From Dastarcus helophoroides (Eukaryota > Arthropoda > Insecta > Coleoptera > Bothrideridae), in assembly GCA_028583605.1 (NCBI GenBank), contig CM053330.1, positions 32,165,619 through 32,229,618 of the forward strand: a stretch of DNA of 64,000 bases. Direction: 5' to 3'. Both the position numbers and the translations under genes were made by a program. Of the stretch, positions 57,706 through 64,000 are shown one piece after another (positions within the stretch are counted from its first letter, which is position 1; the number at the start of each line of letters is the position of its first letter). The notes below the pieces were generated by a model that saw only the letters and a program-made list of their open reading frames with translations, was not told where the DNA came from and did no database searches.

Positions 57706-58499
57706 GTCCCCGCTGCGTATGCACCTCGGCTCCCCATATACTTCAGTCTTTGTTTTTGTGCGATGCGTTTAGGACGCGACATGTTAACTTTCTAAGAAAG
57801 AAAGTAGTTCGCGAGTGCGTGTTATGCCCGTAAAATTGTCAAAAGCCCTCGGAGTCGGTCGCTACCCCCTTTCAATCAAAGTGTTATCAAATTGCTTCGA
57901 TAATTGCAATAGTGGGCAAGATGGAAGCCCACAAGACGTTTTCAGTTACACAGCTCCGCGATGGAAAATAATTTTGAAGGTATTTTCCCTTCTTTAGCCG
58001 GTTTGATGTCATGCTACACCTACCACCATTGCATAACATCATATATGTATTACTTCTATGCACAGCATACTGTTTGGGTACCCGTAATTGTTCACTTTTG
58101 ACTTCTATATTTTAGATTTTTACTGATTTATTTCGGGTAAATTACACCAAATTGATTTAAAACAACACATCCATGCCTTTATTTTTCGACTTTTCTACAA
58201 ATTCTTTCAAGTCTCTGATAAAGAGATGTGGTTAGGTGATATAATATTCCTTTCATACACAGCAAGGAAAGCAAACCCACAGCAATAAAGCTGTCAGCGT
58301 TTATGCAGGGGACGGTAGAAGGCAGCTCTCGTTGGATCGCTCGGGCAAGACATCTGTTAAACTTCTTTTAAACTCTATAAGTTCTAACATATCTCATTTA
58401 TGCCCGCAATAGTCGGTGCTCGACTACAATCTTTGTCGACGTTTGTTTTGAATGACCACATGTTGTTCTTACCACTACCATGGGATAGCAGCCTTTAAG
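57706..58499. other. LTR-proximal fragment and unassigned DNA
   Basis: 57706-57750 is retrotransposon internal sequence (identical copy at 62978-63022). The rest is unassigned and has no gene. Confidence 0.35.
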
Positions 58500-59745
58500 G
58501 TGCAAAACCTACTGTTTTTTGATTACAGTTGACTGTTGAATTCTTTGTGATTTCTAGCACGAAATGTTCATTGATATAAAGTGTTGGCCTACTTGTGCTA
58601 GCCGAACCTTAATGTTCACAAACCGCAGTCGTTAGAGGACCGCATGTCCGACTATATGTCCTACTACTGAATCGCAGTACTTGCGCTGCTTACCTTACTC
58701 TTTTTTGATTAGAGTAAAGGTTGTCTCACAAATATGTCAATGGTACATAGGCCTTGACCACACGTGCCTGTTGAATCTTAACATTCACACACTGCAATTT
58801 TTGGATGACCGGATCTCTACATGTACCGTTGCAATGGTCACTCTTGAAACGCAGCACTTGCGCTGCATACCTTACTGTTTTTTGATTACAGTACTGGTTG
58901 ACTTACAATTTTTTTTCTGGTATACCGGCCTTGATTATATGTGACTATAGTATTTCTAGATGTACTGCTGCATTTAGCACCATTGAGTTGCCGCACTTGC
59001 GCTGCTTACCTTACTGTTTTTTGATTACAGTAGTGGTTGATTTACGAACTTTTCAATGGTATACTGGCCTGACCACATGTGCTTATTGAACTACGATAGT
59101 CAGCAGCTGCAGTTTTTAGAGGACCTCATCTCTAGATGTCCTGCTGCAATTACCACCATTACCTTACTGTTTTTTGATTACAGTAATGGTTGATTTACGA
59201 ACTTTTTAATGGTATACTGGCCTTGACCACATGTGCTTATTGAACCATGATAGTCACCAGCTGTAGCTTTTAGAGAACCACATCTCCTTATGTTCTGCTG
59301 CAATTACCACCATTAAGTTGGAGCACTTGCGCTGTATGCCTTACTGTTTTTTGATTCAAGTAATGGTTGATTTACGAAATATTGAATGGTATTCTGGCCT
59401 TGACTACATGGGCTTGTTTAACCTTCAAAAGTTGCAGTTCTTTAATGATATCATCTCTACCTGTCCTGATTCAATCGTTACCATTGAATCGCACCCTTTG
59501 CACTGCTAACCTTACTGTTTTTTGATTACAGTATTGGTTACCTTACGAAATGTTTTCCTGCCCAGACTACATATGCTTGCTGAAACTTGACATTGACAAA
59601 GCACAGTTTGGAATGGCCGCATTTTTACATGTTCTGTTGCAACTGCCACCACTGCATCACAATACTGACTGCAAAACATACACTGTAAAACGTACGCTGC
59701 AAAACGTTTACTGTTTTTTGCTGATTACAGTATCTAAGGGTTACA
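58500..59745 (+). repeat. Eight-copy tandem array with conserved hairpin
   Basis: TTTTTTGATTACAG recurs with GATT at 58521, 58707, 58884, 59023, 59176, 59353, 59524 and 59723; spacing is mostly 171-199 bp, with short units of 139 and 153. Each unit also carries GCACTTGCGCTGC, CCTTACTG, GGTTGATTTACGAA, GGTATACTGGCCTTGACC and TGTGCTTATTGAA. TTACTGT and ACAGTAA can pair around a 9-nt loop. Plus-strand frames show a repeated LRCLPYCFLIT motif but stops break them, so no protein is called. Confidence 0.85.
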
Positions 59746-61299
59746 TTTTATATGCGATCTCCACCGCGAAATCTGCAATGGCAATCTGCCTTTGACTACA
59801 GCGCTTGTTGAACATTGATATTCACAAAGAGTAGTTTTTTGGATAACCCTATGTCTACATACAGTTGCCTACTGCAAATGCCTCCATTGACTCACGGTAC
59901 CTACGCTGTAAAGCGTACAGTTGTTTGATTCCACTCATAGCTAATAGCCGATGTAAAATCTTCCTCCGTTGATCTTTTGACTTACGTCAAAATATTTAGG
60001 AACATGTCTGGAGAAGGGGGACCCTCGCCTGATATTCGAGATGTGGAAGTCAGCCCCTTTTATACATTTGGAAAATTAAGTTAATGTGTTTTATATTTCA
60101 CGCCCCTTATACATCCACAAATTTCCGTTAGATGGCTCCATCTTGTTAAAGCTCAATTAGTTTGCAAGGAAAGAATGGGTATAATATGAAAATAATTAGA
60201 CCTAGACAACAGTGGCAATATTGGAGCTCCAAACCTATCTTCGTCTCCCAGAGGGACGAGCCCATATGCAATAAGCGGATTCCACTTGGTGCCTACTTTT
60301 CTGCTATCGATAAAGCACTTTAAGCGTTGTTCGACAAAGAGGGGCGGGGAGGGGAGCGATAGTAGAGCGATAGTATTCGCATCCTTATGGACCTACTGAA
60401 AGTTCTTCGACGAAGGATTTTGTATGCCTGAACATTAGTCGAACCCCCGGCAAAGTAGAGTTTTAAAAGCTGTTCAAACTTCAAGAGAATGCGTTATATA
60501 TACAACGCCAGTAGAAGTCAAGAGTGGAGAGAAGTATGGAAAATAGCTGGACGTTAAAGACATTTTTATAAAAGTTGGAAAATTCTGATCACCAATAGTC
60601 TTACTTTATTGTGGCCAAGAGGCGTTAAAGCCTGATTCGCCTTTGACTCTTTGACTCCTTGTGGACTAACCCCATTGATGACTGAAAGAAATGAAACGCA
60701 TTTCTTTCTACATCTATCGATGACATTTTAATATCTGAGGCTATTTTCTGAAGCCTCGAACGTATAATTCTTATTCAAATCTTATATTCTTTCGTTTCAT
60801 ACTAAGTTGGAAAAGCCATTATGAAATGGAACATTATAGGGTCGCCACTAGCTCAATTTAGTTAAATTATTTTGACACAACTTGAATTGGGAAACACCCA
60901 TTTCCTGGCCTCAATGATTCAGATTTTCATTCAGTGGCAAAATGAACGAATATACTTGTGTTTGTTGTGGTATAAATTTTGCCGCAATAATAGATGCATT
61001 CAAAAAATAAGGAAGGCTGATGCCCTTAGTCTTTTTGAATGATTCTCTCCATGGGTAGTTTCTTATAAAGGTAGTGTCTCCGATATATTTCAAACAATAA
61101 ACTAATTGTAACATTGGGGTCTCATTATCAGTTATCGCAATTCTTCAGACCTAAGTATCTCAGTTTACTTTCAATTATTGCTATAGCAACAGCTGTTGGC
61201 TCCCAGTTAATAAATGAGTCTATTTAGGTGTGTTTTTTAACTCTTTAGTATCTCAATTCAATTTGAAAAAAGTGGATTTTCCATCTCAGCCTCAAACAA
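59746..61299. other. Unassigned sequence
   Basis: 59800-59940 may be a very eroded last unit of the array. Beyond that there is complex DNA with a GGGGCGGGGAGGGGAGCG run at 60340. No gene recognised; the minus frame at 60911-61114 lacks a domain. Confidence 0.35.
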
Positions 61300-62300
61300 A
61301 CAAAACAATTATGACAACGCAGAATGTTTCTCCACATTAAGGGAAAACTTGGTGTTGGTTTGCCCAGCTTTAAACTATGGCTTTCTGGTACATCAAACTT
61401 TTCGAACACATAAATTTTTTAGCGCTCAACAGAAGCCAGGAAAATTACAATGCTCCCTGCAATCGGCTCGATTTCTAGCATTTATTGGCAGCTAGAAAAC
61501 TTGAAATATGATAACACTCTCTACAGAAAGACGCATTCGTTATGGAAATATTTCACCGGATGTTCTCTCGGTTTTTGGTCCGAGAAAGGCAAGACCCATC
61601 CCATCAATTATTTAGAACTTCTAGCTCAATTTTTGGGACAGAAATGGTATACCAAACAATTAAAACACTGTTCAGTTCTCTGTAGGATTTATAGGACTAC
61701 CGCAATATGATGCGTGAATGGTGAATGACATGGATAGTGTACACAATTAAACATTTTCACTCAATCAATTTGGCAAGGGTGCGAGTTTCAAAGTATCGTC
61801 ATTATTCCATGTTACATGAAGTCAACAGAAAATTTCGAGGCAGATAAAACTTAAAACGGGTTATAAGTGGATACGGGACGGTCACTGCAAAATACAGCAT
61901 TTCGACTCTTGACTCGAAAATTGGGCTCCTTGGTCATTAATTTATTTGCTAGCCGCATAAAGACGAAAAGTAAGGTTTACTTTTTCAGGATCAGTGACCC
62001 AGGAAGCCAGTTCTATAGACACGTTGATCATCAGTTAGTCTATTTTACACCTTTTCGCTTTTCCCTTTCTTTAATCATTCTCTGCCTCTTCAAAGGAATT
62101 ATAAGTGGCTAAGCTCAGAACACAGTGGTCGTAGATTTACTTTCCTTGGGCAGCACTCCTCAACCATTAACAGCCCAGCTTTCCCCGAGAACAGTCTTTT
62201 ATCAAGAAAACATTTCTACAAAACAACGTTCTCAAGGAATGCTTTTAAATCTGTATTTAGCTCTCTTAACTCTTTTTGGTTCATTATTAGCCCAGAAGGC
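61300..62300 (+). pseudogene. DIRS-like retrotransposon pol remnant
   Basis: DIRS elements encode reverse transcriptase, RNase H, a methyltransferase-like domain and a tyrosine recombinase. Here the end of the RT region is eroded (ALNYGFLVH). The RNase H-like stretch is open at 61450-61710 (SLGFWSEKGKTHPINYLELL then VLCRIYRTTAI). Next, in shifted frames, come KSTENFEADKT and, at 61867-62112, the marker VINLFASRIKTKSKVYFF followed by ISDPGSQFYRHVD and LVYFTPFRFSLSLIILCL, then VVVDL. This order is characteristic of DIRS. Several stops and frameshifts make it dead. Confidence 0.65.
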
Positions 62301-62530
62301 CGGTCCAAATCTATGCCAGAACTTCAGATTCCAATATTTTTCGAAGAGGTTGATATGCTTAGACCCGGTACACTCAAATACCTTAGTCTTTCAAATACTT
62401 CGGTAGTCTTAACATTTCTCGACAGGTTTGAAGATACAAAAAAAAACCTTGGCATTATCTCAAAGTTAACAACTCTGTTGGCAACAGCCACAGTCCAATA
62501 CTTCGAGATCCTTTGCTATACATCTTAATA
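62301..62530 (+). pseudogene. Possible DIRS tyrosine recombinase remnant
   Basis: Reading on from the pol remnant, GTLKYLSLSNTSVVLTFLDR and the following stretch faintly resemble the central part of DIRS tyrosine recombinases. The catalytic Arg-His-Arg-Tyr set cannot be seen. The call rests mainly on position. Confidence 0.25.
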
Positions 62531-62782
62531 AAACTTTATATTGGAAGATCAGACTGGGTTTTCAATTCAGACTCCAAATCACTCGAGAAATCGTAGGTAA
62601 CCCCTGTTAGGACTACCTTTTTCTTCAACTTAAACCCTAATATTTTTGTGACCACGACTGACATAATATCTGGATAGAACCCAAAGATGTAATATAAGCA
62701 GTTTATTTATTTCGCTTAATTAATATACTCTTTCCAATTAAATGATTTGCTACGGTCTATTTTTTGCAACATACTCTAAATA
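62531..62782. other. Spacer
   Basis: No feature recognised. Confidence 0.3.
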
Positions 62783-63151
62783 TCTACAATTTATCCTATT
62801 TACGAGACGAGACCGAATATAATCACAAGATCAAACGAACTTACCTGTGAAGTTCGATCTTGATTATATGAGGTCTCGTCGAAGTAAATAGGATAAATTG
62901 TAGTACCTTCGTTCTAGGCGATACGATCACATATTTTAAAGAAATAAACAAATCATAAATCTCGTTATGCCCTCACAGTCCCCGCTGCGTATGCACCTCG
63001 GCTCCCCATATACTTCAGTCTTATTTCAGAGATTATACATTTTTTGCAACTAAATACGGGTTTGGGAATTGGGAGGGACCCTATTTACTTCGACGAGACC
63101 TCATATAATCAAGATCGAACTTCACAGGTAAGTTCGTTTGATCTTGTGATT
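62783..63151. mobile_element. Rearranged LTR fragments with 71-bp inverted repeats
   Basis: 62783-62823 is the reverse complement of LTR sequence at about 57590-57630. 62884-63022 matches 57612-57750 base for base as far as I can read, including the LTR edge and polypurine tract. 62821-62891 and 63081-63151 are perfect 71-bp inverted repeats surrounding it. Each repeat contains CACAGGTAAGTTCG, which includes an ideal 5' splice-site consensus, inside a small hairpin. Confidence 0.7.
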
Positions 63152-63278
63152 TTACGTTGCTGGTGATTCCACTCGATTTGTATTTTACTTTACATAATTT
63201 AAAAGCAGCAGACCATTTACCAAAAATATACTTATGACAAACTAACGCCTTCGTCCGCGTGAAAGAAGAGCAAGAATT
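63152..63278. other. Spacer
   Basis: Nothing recognised. Confidence 0.3.
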
Positions 63279-63362
63279 GGCTATCGAAACGCGTTAGAGC
63301 AACCTCTGTTGAGTTTTTTATTTTAATCTTTTTTGGTTTCAAGGGACAAGATTTGTATTTCA
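63279..63362 (+). mobile_element. Penelope-like repeat P10, truncated in stem II
   Basis: Begins GGCTATCGAAACGCGTTAG and runs AGCAACCTCTGTTG, then a T-rich tract, GGTTTCAAGGGACAAG, ATTTGTATTTCAAG. The 5' half of the core is absent, as in P6. Confidence 0.5.
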
Positions 63363-64000
63363 AGAATTCGATTTTTACTGGGAATGTAGAATTATTTATC
63401 TTGACAATTTCGACATTTTAAAATATCAGCTTTTTTCAGAATGTCGACATTTTCCCATTCGACTCCCAAAACTCCCAAAGTTTTTTCGAAATTTTGACTT
63501 AATTTGGGAAATTTCACTTCTTTTGAAGTTTTTATTTTTTTGAAAATTCCAGCTTTAAAATAATGATTTTTGGGTATATTTTGATTTTCTTTTATGGAAA
63601 CCTTTTATGATAATTCCTGTTTTTGTTAAAAAATTTCTTTTTTGAAAATTTGCTTTTCAATAGTTTAAATTTTTAAAACGTTGCCTTTATTTTGGAGTTT
63701 TATGGAAAATTTTGACATTATTACATTTTCGAAAATATTTTTGAAAATTCTGCCCTTTTCTCAAAATTTCCATCACATTATTGAAAATTTTTGCAACCTT
63801 TTTTAAAAATTTTGACTCGAAATTTCAACTTTTTTGCAAACTTGACCGTTTTTAAATTAGGTTTATATAACACTGTTTTTAAATTTGATTTTTATAAAAC
63901 ATTTTCATTCTAAATTCGACTTTTTTTTCAAAATTTCAGTTTTTCCTTGTTTCGACTTTCTGAAAATAACGATTTTTTTTTAATCTGACCTCGATTTTCA
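63363..64000. repeat. Degenerate T-rich AT array
   Basis: TTTTGAAAATTTTGAC-like array continuing to the window edge. Confidence 0.6.

Noticed and set aside
58681..59509. Repeated LRCLPYCFLIT-type peptide in several plus frames
   Set aside because: It comes from tandem DNA repeats; the frame is interrupted by stops and non-triplet unit lengths (139, 153, 199 bp), so no protein is likely.

Overview
This is eukaryotic, AT-rich, gene-poor DNA. The mix of elements (mariner-type and other Tc1/mariner DNA transposons, a Jockey-like and a CR1/L2-like LINE, a DIRS-like element, a gypsy-type LTR, Penelope-like repeats) fits an arthropod, most likely an insect with a large repeat-rich genome. Species cannot be named. 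No intact protein-coding gene was found; nearly everything recognisable is a decayed or non-autonomous mobile element. The best host-gene hint is a GC-rich promoter-like block at 45.9-46.4 kb followed by a possible tiny first exon (46443-46469).

Layout: 0.2-20.2 kb is mostly degenerate 'TTTCGAAATTTC' sequence with a loose period near 20 bp, in A-rich or T-rich orientation. It is not formless: it splits into paralogous units with recognisable ends (type I at 212-775, 43187-43760 and 47630-48118; type II at 3381-4860 and 9236-12720; type III at 7800-8990 and 48900-50160) plus a higher-order repeat at 15.2-17.8 kb. A short repeat studded through it (about ten copies in the window) carries a hammerhead-ribozyme-like core and looks like a Penelope-like element terminus. 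20.7-21.5 kb is a 263-bp tandem array; 21.9-22.3 kb a hAT-like MITE; 24.5-25.4 kb a deleted mariner; 27.3-30.1 kb a CR1/L2-like LINE; 33.3-34.6 kb a 5'-truncated Jockey-like LINE on the minus strand.

30.7-33.2 kb and 39.7-41.6 kb hold copies of one roughly 570-bp repeat. Two of these copies are split by long-inverted-repeat elements inserted at TA, and uninterrupted copies in the same window serve as empty sites. 41.9-45.9 kb returns to AT arrays, with a perfect 61-bp palindrome. 46.98-50.2 kb is MITE, AT arrays and LINE 3' ends. 51.95-56.27 kb is a nested pair of Tc1/mariner-superfamily elements, the inner one with about 600-bp inverted repeats. 57.2-57.7 kb is a gypsy-type LTR; 58.5-59.75 kb an eight-copy array with a conserved hairpin; 61.3-62.3 kb a decayed DIRS-like pol; 62.8-63.15 kb a rearranged LTR fragment between perfect 71-bp inverted repeats; the end is again AT array.

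All calls come from reading the sequence by eye; boundaries are approximate unless fixed by a target-site duplication.
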